NCBI GenBank assembly: GCA_031430575.1
Contig: JANPBT010000073.1
Span: 1 to 64,000 of the forward strand
Direction of reading: 5' to 3'
Origin: JANMDS01 sp031430575
Lineage (GTDB): Bacteria > Pseudomonadota > Gammaproteobacteria > Burkholderiales > Casimicrobiaceae
DNA: 64,000 nt
The notes beneath the pieces were generated by a model. The model saw only the letters and a list, made by a program, of their open reading frames with translations, searched no databases and had not been told where the DNA came from. Positions 50,221-58,967 of the stretch are shown piece after piece (positions within the stretch are counted from its first letter, which is position 1; the number at the start of each line of letters is the position of its first letter). The position numbers were made by a program, and so were the translations under genes.

Positions 50221-51477
50221 TCAGCGCTTTGCAAGCGCGCGATGACCGATATCCCGGCGAAATTGCATACCTGCAAACGAAACGCTTTCGATCGCGGCGT
50301 ACGCTTTAGCATGCGCTTGCTTCACGGTATCGCCAAGCGCACAGACGGTCAATACCCGCCCGCCCGCGCAAACTAGTTTGTCGTTATGAATAGTCGTGCT
50401 GGCATGAAAAATTTTTACATCGTCAGATTGCGCCGCGGGTAACGTAATCGGATCGCCCATGCGCGGCACATCAGGATAATTTTGAGCCGCGAGCACGACG
50501 GCAAGTGCGGTGCGTCGGTCCCACTCCGCTTCGATCTGATCGAGCTTACCTTGCAGCGCTGCTTGAATGAGCTTGACCAAGTCTGACTTTAGCCGCATCA
50601 AAATCGGTTGCGCTTCTGGGTCGCCCAAGCGGCAGTTAAATTCAATCACTTTTGGCACGCCGGTTTCGTCAATCATCACCCCGGCGTAAAGAAAGCCTGT
50701 GTAGGGAATGCCATCTTCAGCCATGCCATTGATTGTGGGGTCTATGATTTCGCGCATGATGCGGGCGTGGAGCGTTGGGCTCACCACGGGCGCAGGAGAA
50801 TATGCGCCCATGCCGCCAGTATTGGGGCCTTCATCGCCATCGCGCAATCGCTTGTGATCTTGACTGGTGGCCAGCGGCAATACATTTTTGCCATCAGACA
50901 TTACGATAAAGCTGGCCTCTTCGCCTGCGATAAATTCCTCGATCACGATCCGATCGGTCGGCGATCTTAAAAAGCGGGTTACCGCTTCATGGGCTTCTTC
51001 GCGCGTCATCGCCACGACAACGCCTTTACCGGCAGCAAGCCCGTCGTATTTCACGACAATCGGCACCGGGCTCACATCAAGATAGGCATGGGCTCTCACC
51101 GCATCGGTGAACGTAGCGTATGCGGCCGTCGGAATTTTATGGCGCTGCATAAACGCTTTGGCAAAAGATTTCGAGCTTTCTAGCTGCGCTGCTGCGCGTG
51201 TGGGGCCAAATACTGCATGACCTTTTGCGCGCAAGGCATCAACCAACCCAGCGGCAAGCGGCGCTTCGGGGCCGACGACAGTGAGCCCGACCTTTTCAGA
51301 TTCGACTAGATTGACCCAGTCCTCAACCGTTGCAGCCGCTGCGTTAATGCATTCGCGCTCGCTCGCCGTGCCTGCATTTCCGGGTGAAACGACGACGTGT
51401 TGTATGCCGGGGCTTTGTGCCAGTTTCCAGGCCAACGCGTGCTCTCGCCCGCCTGCGCCGATGACTAAAAGTTTCAA
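50221..51477 (-). CDS. purD: Phosphoribosylamine-glycine ligase (GAR synthetase)
   Basis: Joins phosphoribosylamine and glycine with ATP, the second step of purine synthesis. 418 residues of ATP-grasp fold, with MKLLVIGAGGREHALAWKLA, SPGNAGTA, the VVKYDGLAAGKGVVVA nucleotide loop, TGGMGAYSPAPV, PYTGFLYAG and VIEFNCRLGDPEAQP. It is 9 bp upstream of hemF in the same direction. A degenerate form of the dispersed repeat (TTGCGCCGCGGGTA) is read as LPAAQ near residue 350. Confidence 0.97.
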   Translation of the reverse strand: MKLLVIGAGGREHALAWKLAQSPGIQHVVVSPGNAGTASERECINAAAATVEDWVNLVESEKVGLTVVGPEAPLAAGLVDALRAKGHAVFGPTRAAAQLESSKSFAKAFMQRHKIPTAAYATFTDAVRAHAYLDVSPVPIVVKYDGLAAGKGVVVAMTREEAHEAVTRFLRSPTDRIVIEEFIAGEEASFIVMSDGKNVLPLATSQDHKRLRDGDEGPNTGGMGAYSPAPVVSPTLHARIMREIIDPTINGMAEDGIPYTGFLYAGVMIDETGVPKVIEFNCRLGDPEAQPILMRLKSDLVKLIQAALQGKLDQIEAEWDRRTALAVVLAAQNYPDVPRMGDPITLPAAQSDDVKIFHASTTIHNDKLVCAGGRVLTVCALGDTVKQAHAKAYAAIESVSFAGMQFRRDIGHRALAKR

Positions 51478-51498
51478 GGGTTCTCGCTACGAAATCGG

Positions 51499-52056
51499 TT
51501 ATTTAAAGTTGTGACGCAAAAACGCATAGGCAACGTTACCGTTGTTGAGGTTTTTGCTGATCTTTGGAATGAAAATAAAGTTAAGCGAGGTGTTATTCCA
51601 CTTTACGCCTGCTGTTGGCAAGATCGCTGGAAAGGGAATGCCGCTTGCAATATCGGGCCGCTGCACGAGCATCGCGGTATATCCCAAGCTTGCTTGTAAG
51701 CCCGTGCGTGGGCCCCAGTAGGTGTTGTAGGCGTAGCCCAGATGAATCTGATTTTTAAAATGCGATTCCCGGAAGACTAACCAAAAAAGCATGTGGGTGT
51801 CGCCATTGGACTCTTCCGCCGTTTTACCGTAGCCAATGCCCCACGCTTTTTCATTAAATTCACGAATTTTTTCGGGCGTGTAACTACTGCGCAGATGATA
51901 AGCGTAGCCTGAAAGTAGCAACTCATCATCACCCGTCTCGTAGGCTTTAACAACGCCATTGCACGGCTTGGAAAAGACGCTCCACAGCCAATCGCAGGCA
52001 TGTGCTGCAGGCAAAGTGAAGCAGGTGAGCGCTAGCGTAAGGATAATTTTCTTCAT
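51499..52056 (-). CDS. Lipid A palmitoyltransferase PagP-like
   Basis: Outer-membrane beta-barrel enzyme that moves a palmitate chain from phospholipid to lipid A. Start chosen at MKKIILTLALTCF, which gives a signal peptide ending AHA and a mature chain near the family size; an upstream Met adds nine residues. Matches include LSGYAYHLRSSYTPEK with the catalytic His, NEKAWGIGYGKT, LGYAYNTYWGPRTGLQAS, LGYTAMLVQRPDI and the P-x-LP turn. Where E. coli PagP has Asp76-Ser77 this protein has Glu-Ser (FRESHFKNQ), a conservative change. It lies just downstream of the TonB-like gene. Confidence 0.8.
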   Translation of the reverse strand: MKKIILTLALTCFTLPAAHACDWLWSVFSKPCNGVVKAYETGDDELLLSGYAYHLRSSYTPEKIREFNEKAWGIGYGKTAEESNGDTHMLFWLVFRESHFKNQIHLGYAYNTYWGPRTGLQASLGYTAMLVQRPDIASGIPFPAILPTAGVKWNNTSLNFIFIPKISKNLNNGNVAYAFLRHNFK

Positions 52057-52083
52057 AGCGCGCATTTTACTGTGGGCACGCAC

Positions 52084-53187
52084 CTACTCTTCCACGAAGG
52101 AGAACTCGTGAAGTGAGGTGGACTCACGGCCGGTACGCTCATACTTCCATGTAGATAGCGCGCGCACGACTTCTCGGTCAAACACTTGCGGCGGTGTCGC
52201 GCGCATGATCTCAACGTTAGTCACGTTACCAGCGCCGTCGATGGCGACCCGGGCGAGCACTGTTCCCTTTGAGACCCCTTTGGCGCGTGCAGTGCGCGGA
52301 AATATCGGATCTTCGCGGGAAATCAATTTTGGCGCGGCAACGGGCGCTGGTGCTGCGGCAGCGCGCGGTGCTGCCGCAGCGATGGCAACGGGCGGCGCTA
52401 CGGGCGCTACCGTTACCGCAGGCGCGGGGGCGGCAGCCGGCGTTGGTAATGGCGCAAGCACCGGCGCTGGCGTCGGGCTCGGCGCAGCGGCGGTAACGAT
52501 GGGTGCAGGCGCTGCAGCAATGGGCGCAGCAACCGGGCTCGCGCTCGGCGCGGGAGCGATGGGTTGCGGTGGCGAAGTTTTCGATGCCGTTGCTGATTTT
52601 TCTAGCTTCTCTTTTAGCGGCTCAGTTGCTTTATCTTTTTTGGGTGCAATTTCAGGCGATTTAGCGGCAATCGCGACTGGGGTTGCGGCAGCGCCAGTAG
52701 CTATCTTTTCTTCAATTGGAGCGGCTTGAATCGTGGCGGGCGCATTCGTCGGCAATGGTGAATTAGTAAGCGGGGTCGAAGCCGAGAACGCGACATCTGC
52801 TGCTGGCGGAGTTAGGCTCTGCTTGGTGGGAGATTTCATCATCTGCCAGCCTGCCAAAATCGCACCTATTGCAGCCAACGCGCCTAAGCCGAGCTTGAGG
52901 CCAGTGCCTGTGGCGGGCGCATAGGCAGCGCTTTGAGACATCTTGGGCTCGCTTGTGCCACCAACTGCTGCGCCGATCAACTCAACTAAACCGTTTTTTT
53001 CCAACCGTGCCACGGCCGACGTTGCCGCCGAAGGTGTCAATGCGGTGACCGAGCCTAACTGCTCTAAATTGAGCGGCGCGTTGAGCTTTGAGAGCGCTTT
53101 TCGTTCTGGAACACTCAATCCCACTTGCGCAGATTGGAGCTCGGCGTCGCCCGCGCGCGTGCGACGATATTGAATTTCAGTTGCCAT
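52084..53187 (-). CDS. TonB-like protein with N-terminal helix-turn-helix-like domain
   Basis: A 367-residue protein. The C-terminal about 80 residues are a TonB domain (FPRTARAKGVSKGTVLAR, VTNVEIMRATPPQVFDREV, LSTWKYERTG), preceded by a long Ala/Pro-rich spacer to cross the periplasm. The single membrane helix is at about 96-117. The cytoplasmic N-terminus (1-75) is unusual: VPERKALSKLNAPLNLEQL and TPSAATSAVARLEKNGLVEL look like a winged helix-turn-helix. No ExbB/ExbD genes are adjacent. Energy transduction to outer-membrane receptors is the family role; a link to transcription or a non-transport role is possible. Confidence 0.75.
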   Translation of the reverse strand: MATEIQYRRTRAGDAELQSAQVGLSVPERKALSKLNAPLNLEQLGSVTALTPSAATSAVARLEKNGLVELIGAAVGGTSEPKMSQSAAYAPATGTGLKLGLGALAAIGAILAGWQMMKSPTKQSLTPPAADVAFSASTPLTNSPLPTNAPATIQAAPIEEKIATGAAATPVAIAAKSPEIAPKKDKATEPLKEKLEKSATASKTSPPQPIAPAPSASPVAAPIAAAPAPIVTAAAPSPTPAPVLAPLPTPAAAPAPAVTVAPVAPPVAIAAAAPRAAAAPAPVAAPKLISREDPIFPRTARAKGVSKGTVLARVAIDGAGNVTNVEIMRATPPQVFDREVVRALSTWKYERTGRESTSLHEFSFVEE

Positions 53188-53321
53188 TTTGAATACCCCT
53201 AGACGCTACTAAAAGCGCTTTTTTGTTAGAGTAGTTTATGTAAATGGCATGATTTAAGCGGCAAACTCCGAAATTTAAATTCGGCGGTGACAGAAAATTG
53301 TCGTATTTAGCGCGCAATTTG

Positions 53322-53356
53322 CTCGCTTTCAGCACGTTTGGCGTGCTGAAAGCGAG
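53322..53356. terminator. Strong stem-loop after purH
   Basis: A perfect 15-bp stem (53322-53336 with 53342-53356) with loop TTTGG, 25 bp after the purH stop on the minus strand. It has no long U tract and is unrelated to the dispersed repeat. It probably ends the dusB-fis-purH transcript. Confidence 0.65.
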
Positions 53357-53381
53357 TTGTATGTCGGTTTACAACGTGCCG

Positions 53382-54941
53382 CTAGTGCCTGAAATGGCGT
53401 ACCCCGGTGGTGACCATTGCCACGCCGCGTTCGTCCGCTGCCGCGATGACCTCGCCATCGCGCATGGAGCCGCCTGGTTGGATCACCGCAATCGCGCCGG
53501 CATCGGCGATCACGTCCAGGCCATCACGGAATGGAAAAAACGCATCGCTTGCGGCCACGCTACCTACAAGCGACAAGCCCGCATGCTGTGCCTTAATGCC
53601 TGCGATGCGCGCGGAATCAAGGCGACTCATTTGCCCAGCCCCGATACCGATCGTTGCACCGTCTTTAGCGAAAACGATCGCATTGCTCTTTACAAATTTC
53701 GCAACCCGCCAGACGAAAAGCAAATCGTCGATCTGTGCAGCACTTGGCGCGATTTTGGTCACACACGTTAGATCGCTTTTTGCAAGCGCGTGGGTATCTG
53801 GCGATTGCACCAAAACGCCACCGCCAACGCGCTTAAGGTCGTATGCATTTGCGCCGCAGGCATCAACGCTAATTTCGAGCACGCGCACGTTCGCTTTTTT
53901 ACTCAGCAATGCTTTTGCCTCGAACGAATAGCTCGGCGCAATCAACACTTCTAAAAATTGCGCACTGACCGCTTCCGCTGCCGCGGCATCTACTTCGCAG
54001 TTAAATGCGATGATGCCGCCAAAGGCGGAAGTCGGGTCGCAGACGAAAGCTTTTTTGTACGCTTCGAGAGCGTTTGCCGCAACGGCAACGCCGCACGGGT
54101 TGGCATGTTTAACGATCACGCAGGCGATGCTCTCAGGAAATGATTTCACACATTCCCAGGCGGCATCGGCATCGGCGATATTGTTAAACGAAAGCGCCTT
54201 GCCCTGCAATTGCGTGGCCGCCGAGATTGATCCCGGCACTGCGGGCATCTCGCGGTAAAAGGCGGCCGACTGATGCGGATTTTCGCCGTAGCGCAAATCT
54301 TGCACTTTTGCAAAACTCGCGTTGAACTGGTCGGGGTAATTCACTGATGCGTTTGAAGCATCGCGCGCAGTCAGCCAATTTGAAATCGCGCCATCGTAAG
54401 CGGCGGTATGCGAAAAAGCTTTACGAGACAGATTGAAGCGCGTCGCTTCGCTTAGCAGGCCTGCGCCTGCGACTAGCTCAGAAGCAAGTGCTGCGTAATC
54501 GTCGGGATCAACAACAATTCCAACACCCTTGTAATTTTTTGCAGCCGCGCGCACCATTGTCGGCCCGCCGATATCGATATTTTCAATCGCGTCTTCCAAA
54601 GAGCAGCCGGGCTTAGCGACTGTCTCGCGAAATGGATATAGGTTGACAACAACGATATCAATCGCCTCGATACCTGCGGCGCAGATTGCGGCCATATGGG
54701 CGGGGTCGTCACGTCGCGCAAGGATTCCACCATGCACTTTTGGGTGCAGCGTTTTCACCCGGCCATCGAGCATTTCAGGAAATCCCGTGAAATCGCCCAC
54801 CTCTTTAATCGCAAGCCCCGCATCACGCAGCGTTTTCGCTGTGCCGCCGGTGGAAAGTAGCGTGAAATTAAGCGCTAGGAGCGTGCGGGCGAAATCAACG
54901 ATACCGCGTTTGTCAGAGACCGAAAGCAGGGCGTGGGGCAT
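53382..54941 (-). CDS. purH: AICAR transformylase / IMP cyclohydrolase
   Basis: Catalyses the last two steps of IMP synthesis. The 519-residue protein begins with the MGS-like cyclohydrolase domain (LLSVSDKRGIVDFARTL, STGGTAKTLRDAG, GRVKTLHPKVHGGILARR, VVVNLYPF) and continues with the transformylase domain (LRYGENPHQSAAFYR, KHANPCGVA). An exact dispersed repeat is read as ICAAGI directly before the EAIDIVVVNLYPF strand, where other PurH proteins have a different residue set of the same length. A variant copy is read as DACGAN. The start overlaps the fis stop by one base. Confidence 0.97.
   Translation of the reverse strand: MPHALLSVSDKRGIVDFARTLLALNFTLLSTGGTAKTLRDAGLAIKEVGDFTGFPEMLDGRVKTLHPKVHGGILARRDDPAHMAAICAAGIEAIDIVVVNLYPFRETVAKPGCSLEDAIENIDIGGPTMVRAAAKNYKGVGIVVDPDDYAALASELVAGAGLLSEATRFNLSRKAFSHTAAYDGAISNWLTARDASNASVNYPDQFNASFAKVQDLRYGENPHQSAAFYREMPAVPGSISAATQLQGKALSFNNIADADAAWECVKSFPESIACVIVKHANPCGVAVAANALEAYKKAFVCDPTSAFGGIIAFNCEVDAAAAEAVSAQFLEVLIAPSYSFEAKALLSKKANVRVLEISVDACGANAYDLKRVGGGVLVQSPDTHALAKSDLTCVTKIAPSAAQIDDLLFVWRVAKFVKSNAIVFAKDGATIGIGAGQMSRLDSARIAGIKAQHAGLSLVGSVAASDAFFPFRDGLDVIADAGAIAVIQPGGSMRDGEVIAAADERGVAMVTTGVRHFRH
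53847..53863 (+). repeat. Variant dispersed repeat inside purH
   Basis: ATTTGCGCCGCAGGCAT; read on the gene strand as DACGAN. Confidence 0.6.
54670..54687 (-). repeat. Dispersed 14-bp repeat inside purH
   Basis: ATACCTGCGGCGCAGATT; read as ICAAGI at the end of a helix leading to the VVVNLYPF motif. Confidence 0.95.
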
Positions 54942-55192
54942 TAGCGTAATTTATATTTTTCGATTTTTGCGCGCAAAGTGCTGCGGGTAATGCCGAGCAT
55001 CACGGCCGCTTGTGTTTGGTTGCCTTGCGCGCGCTTCAATACATCGGTGAAAAGGGATTTTTCGACGCTATTAATCACCATCTCATGCAGATTTGACGCC
55101 GGCTCGCCATCGAGCACTTGGAAATATTCATCAAGAGAATGCTGCACGGCATCCGCAATAGCATGGGTGCCGTTTAATTTTGGACTTCTCAT
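54941..55192 (-). CDS. fis: DNA-binding protein Fis
   Basis: An 83-residue nucleoid and regulatory protein. It has the dimer helices (SVEKSLFTDVLKRAQGNQTQ) and the C-terminal helix-turn-helix (AAVMLGITRSTLRAKIEKYK). The order dusB-fis-purH is the betaproteobacterial arrangement, with fis tightly coupled on both sides (22-bp gap to dusB, one-base overlap with purH). Confidence 0.96.
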   Translation of the reverse strand: MRSPKLNGTHAIADAVQHSLDEYFQVLDGEPASNLHEMVINSVEKSLFTDVLKRAQGNQTQAAVMLGITRSTLRAKIEKYKLR

Positions 55193-55214
55193 TTTGTGCT
55201 TTCCTCAATTATTT

Positions 55215-56237
55215 TTATTGCAGCGGAGCGATGGGTAATCGTTCATGCAGGTCGCGCAGTGTATCGAAAAAAATGCGCACTGCGCGCGATTGCTCGGTAG
55301 AAGAAATTAATATATTTATTTCATCGCGCAATTTTTCACCGCCAGGCAAATCGCGCACATACCAGCCGATATGTTTGCGCGCAGTGCGTACTCCGAGCTC
55401 ATGCCCATATAGCGAGTAATGTTCATCTAAATGCTCAAGAAGCCATTGCTGAACATCCAATACCTGCGGCGCAAGTGGGCGCTCGCCATGCAGCAACAAA
55501 TGCGAAGTTTCTTGGAAAATCCAAGGGCGTCCTTGCGCTGCGCGGCCAATCATGATGGCATCAGCGCCGGTAATGTCTAAGACGTGCTTTGCTTTTTCGG
55601 GGGACGTAATATCGCCATTTGCAATCACTGGAATCGAGACTGATTGCTTGACTAATCTAATCGTTTCGTATTCGGCATCGCCGCCGTAGCCGCATGCGCG
55701 CGTGCGGCCATGAAGCGTAATCGCAGCGATGCCTGCATTCTGCGCCATCTTTGCGATTGCCAATGCGTTGCGGTGCTCAGGGTCCCAGCCCGTTCGCGTT
55801 TTGAGTGTCACGGGTGTATTGGTATCACGCACGGCATCGACCACCGCGGCCAAGATCCGCTCAACCAGCGGCTCGTCGCGCAAGAGCGCTGAGCCTGCCG
55901 CGACGTTGCAGACTTTCTTCGCTGGGCAGCCCATGTTGATATCGATGACCTGCGCTCCGCAGGCGACGTTAAAGCGCGCTGCTTCTGCCATCATTTGTGG
56001 GTCAGCGCCCGCGATTTGCACCGCGATCGGCTCGACTTCACCCGAATGATCGCGCCGTCGCATCGATTTTGGCGTCTGCCACAGCTCGGGTTTTGATGCC
56101 ACCATTTCGCTCACTGCATAGCCCGCGCCCAGCTTCTTGCAAAGCTTGCGGAATGGCCGATCGGTCACGCCAGCCATCGGCGCGACGAAGAGTCGGTTTT
56201 TGAGAACGAAAGGGCCAATGGCCGGAAGCGAATTCAC
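55215..56237 (-). CDS. dusB: tRNA-dihydrouridine synthase B
   Basis: Reduces uridine to dihydrouridine in tRNA with FMN and NADPH. A GTG at 56237 gives a 340-residue protein starting near SLPAIGPFVLKNRLFVAPMA, the expected N-terminus; the open frame runs further upstream to an ATG at 56408 but that extension looks non-native. Motifs are APMAGVTDRPFRKLC, DINMGCPAKKVCNVAAGSAL with the catalytic Cys, TLKTRTGWD, LHGRTRACGY and VIANGDITSPEKA. A variant dispersed repeat is read as LAPQV near residue 255. Confidence 0.92.
   Translation of the reverse strand: MNSLPAIGPFVLKNRLFVAPMAGVTDRPFRKLCKKLGAGYAVSEMVASKPELWQTPKSMRRRDHSGEVEPIAVQIAGADPQMMAEAARFNVACGAQVIDINMGCPAKKVCNVAAGSALLRDEPLVERILAAVVDAVRDTNTPVTLKTRTGWDPEHRNALAIAKMAQNAGIAAITLHGRTRACGYGGDAEYETIRLVKQSVSIPVIANGDITSPEKAKHVLDITGADAIMIGRAAQGRPWIFQETSHLLLHGERPLAPQVLDVQQWLLEHLDEHYSLYGHELGVRTARKHIGWYVRDLPGGEKLRDEINILISSTEQSRAVRIFFDTLRDLHERLPIAPLQ
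55459..55476 (-). repeat. Variant dispersed repeat inside dusB
   Basis: AATACCTGCGGCGCAAGT, one mismatch at the core end; read as LAPQV. Confidence 0.75.
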
Positions 56238-56408
56238 GGGCGTTGCATTTGCGGGGAAGACTGGATTATAGTTTTTTAAAACAAACTGCAGCGCAGATGC
56301 GCTGGCGTCTAAATATTGGGGTTTTGCACCAGCGGACGATGCGCACGAAAATTGCGCGTCAATGTTCGCAATTTCTCTGCGTCCACGCATGATTTCTATA
56401 ATGTGCAT

Positions 56409-58613
56409 ATGAATCCATTATTAAAGACCTTAAATCCGCCACAATTAGAAGCGGTTACCCTCCCACAAGGCAATGCAATGATCCTTGCCGGTGCAGGCAG
56501 CGGCAAGACTAAAGTGTTGACCACCCGCATCGCTTGGCGCATCCAGAATGCGCAAGCCACGCCGATGACCGTTTTGGCGGTGACTTTTACCAATAAAGCG
56601 GCGAAAGAAATGCTGCATCGGTTGAGCGCGATGCTCCCGATCAACACGCGCGGCATGTGGGCGGGCACGTTTCACGGGCTTTGCAATCGCTTTTTGCGCA
56701 CCCACCATCGCGAAGCTAATTTGCCGCAGCTCTTCCAGATTCTCGATACCCAAGATCAACTCTCGCTCATTAAGCGGCTCTACAAAGCCAACAGCATTGA
56801 TGACGAGAAATTTCCGCCCAAACCAATGCAGTGGTTTATGAATAGCGCGAAGGAAGAAGGCTTGCGCGCTGGCGCGGTTGAAGCCTACGACGATTTCACC
56901 CGCAAGCAAGTCGAGTTTTACGCGATCTATGAGCAAGCCTGCCAGCGCGAAGGGGTTTGCGATTTCGCCGAGCTTCTATTGCGCACATATGAAGTTTTGC
57001 AGCGCAATCAACCGCTGCGCGAGCATTACCAAGCGCGATTTTCAGACGTGCTCGTTGACGAATTTCAAGATACCAATTCATTGCAATATAAATGGCTGCG
57101 GCTGATCGCCGGGCGGCAAGCGAGTGTGTTTGGGGTGGGTGACGACGATCAATCCATTTATGCCTTTCGAGGCGCCAAAGTCGGCAATATGCTGGCCTTT
57201 GAAAAAGACTTTGCGCCGGTCAAACTCATTAAGCTGGAGCAAAATTATCGGAGCTACGGCAATATTCTCGACGCCGCCAATGCGCTCATTGATCATAACG
57301 CGAGCCGACTCGGCAAAAATCTTTGGACCGATGCGGGCGAGGGCGAAAAGATTCGCGGCTATTTGGCTTACTCTGATGCAGAAGAAGCGCAATTTATCGT
57401 GCAGTGTGCGCAGCAGGCGGTGGCTGAGGGCGCGAGCGCTTCTGAGATCGCGATTTTGTATCGCTCCAATGCGCAATCGCGGGTCTTGGAGCATGCGCTT
57501 TTCAATGCTCGCATGCCCTACAAAGTTTATGGTGGGCTGCGCTTTTTTGAGCGCGCCGAAATTAAAAATGCGCTTGCCTATCTGCGCTTACTGACCAACC
57601 CCGAAGATGATGGCGCGTTGCTGCGCGCGATTAATTTTCCGCCGCGCGGCATCGGCGCGCGTACGCTTGAGACCCTGCAAGAGCGCTCCGCGCTTGCGGG
57701 CATTACGCTTTGGCAAGCCGCGTGCAGCGGCGCGGCGGGCGCGAAGGTGGGTGAATTCGTGCGCATCATTGAAGCGATGCGCAGCGCCACCAAAGGTCTG
57801 CCGCTGCCAGAAGTGATGGATCACATGATCGAAGCCTCGGGCTTATTCGCGCATTATCGGGGCGAAAAAGAAGGCGCAGATCGCGTTGATAACTTAAAAG
57901 AGTTGGTCACCGCGGCTGATAATTTCATGCGCGAAGCGGGCGGCGTCGTCTCTACCGTGAATGAAGACGGCACGGTGAGCGGCGATCCGCTGGCCGATTT
58001 TTTAACGCACGCTGCTTTAGAAGCGGGCGATACCCAAGCCGCAGAGGGGCGCCCGGCCGTGCAGATGATGACCGTGCACGCGGCCAAAGGCTTAGAGTTT
58101 GATTTCGTTTTCATCACCGGTTTGGAAGAAGGATTATTTCCGCACGATAATTCGCTGAATGATGACGGTGGCGTGGAAGAAGAGCGGCGCTTGATGTATG
58201 TTGCGATTACCCGCGCGCGCAAAAAGCTGACCATTACCCATACCCAAATGCGCATGCTCCATGGGCAAACGCGCTACAACGTCGCGTCCCGCTTTCTCGA
58301 TGAAGTGCCGGATAAATTGATTCAATGGCTCTCTCCTAAGCCGCGCCAATTTGCTGCACCGGAATCGGTCAGCGGCTATGTCCCACCGCAAAACTACGGC
58401 AGCGCATCAATACCTGCGGCGCAGAAAACGAGCATGGCGGCTGATAACGGTAGTGGATTTCGGATTGGGCAAAACGTCATCCACGCGAAATTTGGCGCTG
58501 GCGTAATCGTCAACGCGGAAGGACGCGGCGGCGATGCGCGTGTGCAAGTCAATTTCCGCAATGCCGGGATGAAGCTGCTTGATTTGAAATTCGCGAAATT
58601 GACGGCTGCTTGA
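56409..58613 (+). CDS. uvrD: DNA helicase II, UvrD/Rep type
   Basis: A 734-residue SF1 3'-5' helicase for mismatch and excision repair. The ATG at 56409 gives the normal start MNPLLKTLNPPQLEAV; the open frame extends 31 codons upstream without family similarity. Motifs: Walker A LAGAGSGKTKVLTTR, Ia VTFTNKAAKEM, II VDEFQDTNSLQY, III GVGDDDQSIYAFRGA, V VQMMTVHAAKGLEFDFV and VI RLMYVAITRARKKL. The C-terminus holds a tudor-like domain (FRIGQNVIHAKFGAGVIV) preceded by a linker in which a dispersed repeat encodes SIPAAQK. An inverted repeat pair follows as terminator. Confidence 0.95.
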   Translation: MNPLLKTLNPPQLEAVTLPQGNAMILAGAGSGKTKVLTTRIAWRIQNAQATPMTVLAVTFTNKAAKEMLHRLSAMLPINTRGMWAGTFHGLCNRFLRTHHREANLPQLFQILDTQDQLSLIKRLYKANSIDDEKFPPKPMQWFMNSAKEEGLRAGAVEAYDDFTRKQVEFYAIYEQACQREGVCDFAELLLRTYEVLQRNQPLREHYQARFSDVLVDEFQDTNSLQYKWLRLIAGRQASVFGVGDDDQSIYAFRGAKVGNMLAFEKDFAPVKLIKLEQNYRSYGNILDAANALIDHNASRLGKNLWTDAGEGEKIRGYLAYSDAEEAQFIVQCAQQAVAEGASASEIAILYRSNAQSRVLEHALFNARMPYKVYGGLRFFERAEIKNALAYLRLLTNPEDDGALLRAINFPPRGIGARTLETLQERSALAGITLWQAACSGAAGAKVGEFVRIIEAMRSATKGLPLPEVMDHMIEASGLFAHYRGEKEGADRVDNLKELVTAADNFMREAGGVVSTVNEDGTVSGDPLADFLTHAALEAGDTQAAEGRPAVQMMTVHAAKGLEFDFVFITGLEEGLFPHDNSLNDDGGVEEERRLMYVAITRARKKLTITHTQMRMLHGQTRYNVASRFLDEVPDKLIQWLSPKPRQFAAPESVSGYVPPQNYGSASIPAAQKTSMAADNGSGFRIGQNVIHAKFGAGVIVNAEGRGGDARVQVNFRNAGMKLLDLKFAKLTAA
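58409..58424 (-). repeat. Dispersed 14-bp repeat inside uvrD
   Basis: AATACCTGCGGCGCAG; read as SIPAAQK in the linker to the C-terminal domain. Confidence 0.93.
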
Positions 58614-58637
58614 AAGTAACCCGATCGCGATTGAAGC

Positions 58638-58680
58638 AATCTGCGCCTCAGGTATTTTGAATTTACCTGCGGCGCAGATT
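58638..58680. terminator. Inverted pair of dispersed repeats after uvrD
   Basis: A variant copy (58638-58656, one core mismatch) and an exact copy (58664-58680) form a 17-bp stem with one mismatch (58638-58654 with 58664-58680) and a nine-base loop, followed by T5. This is the layout of a Rho-independent terminator for uvrD. No gene is seen from here to the cassette boundary at 58945. Confidence 0.8.
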
Positions 58681-58944
58681 TTTAGCGAAATCAGCGCGCG
58701 GTGCACGCCTCGATTTTTCGCATCGCAACGATCGAGCGCGCTTTGCGCAAAATTGCTTTCTCTAAAGCGAAAAAGCGATGTAGCGCATCGTTGCGCAGGG
58801 AATTCAACTGGCACGGATGCGGTAGCAGTGTTATACTGGGCATAAAAACACCATACCAAGATATCAGGCCGACAGAGAGGAGCTTTCTCAATAGTTTCGC
58901 TTGAGGTGATAACTGATAAATTGCGGTTATGCGTTATAAAACAT

Positions 58945-58956
58945 GTTAGGCGTCAG
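58945..58956 (+). other. Integron-type recombination box at the left end of the nuclease cassette
   Basis: GTTAGGC (58945-58951) matches the GTTRRRY core site, with the crossover expected after its G. GTTAGGCGTCAG is an exact inverse of CTGACGCCTAAC at 59847-59858 on the other side of the nuclease gene, as expected for the two halves of one attC. Confidence 0.7.
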
Positions 58957-58967
58957 AATCCAAGCCC

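Noticed and set aside
50428..50442. TTGCGCCGCGGGTA in purD as a repeat copy
   Set aside because: Two or more mismatches in the core; it may be chance in a GC-rich gene, although it is also read as PAAQ.
52118..52729. Ala/Gly-rich 203-residue open frame on the plus strand
   Set aside because: It is antisense to the Ala/Pro-rich spacer of the TonB-like gene; its low-complexity content is a shadow of that spacer.
56238..56408. N-terminal extension of dusB to an ATG at 56408
   Set aside because: About 57 residues without family similarity; a GTG at 56237 fits the known N-terminus.
58700..58944. An integrase gene upstream of the nuclease cassette
   Set aside because: The segment has no open frame of useful length and no tyrosine-recombinase motif; uvrD lies immediately before it.
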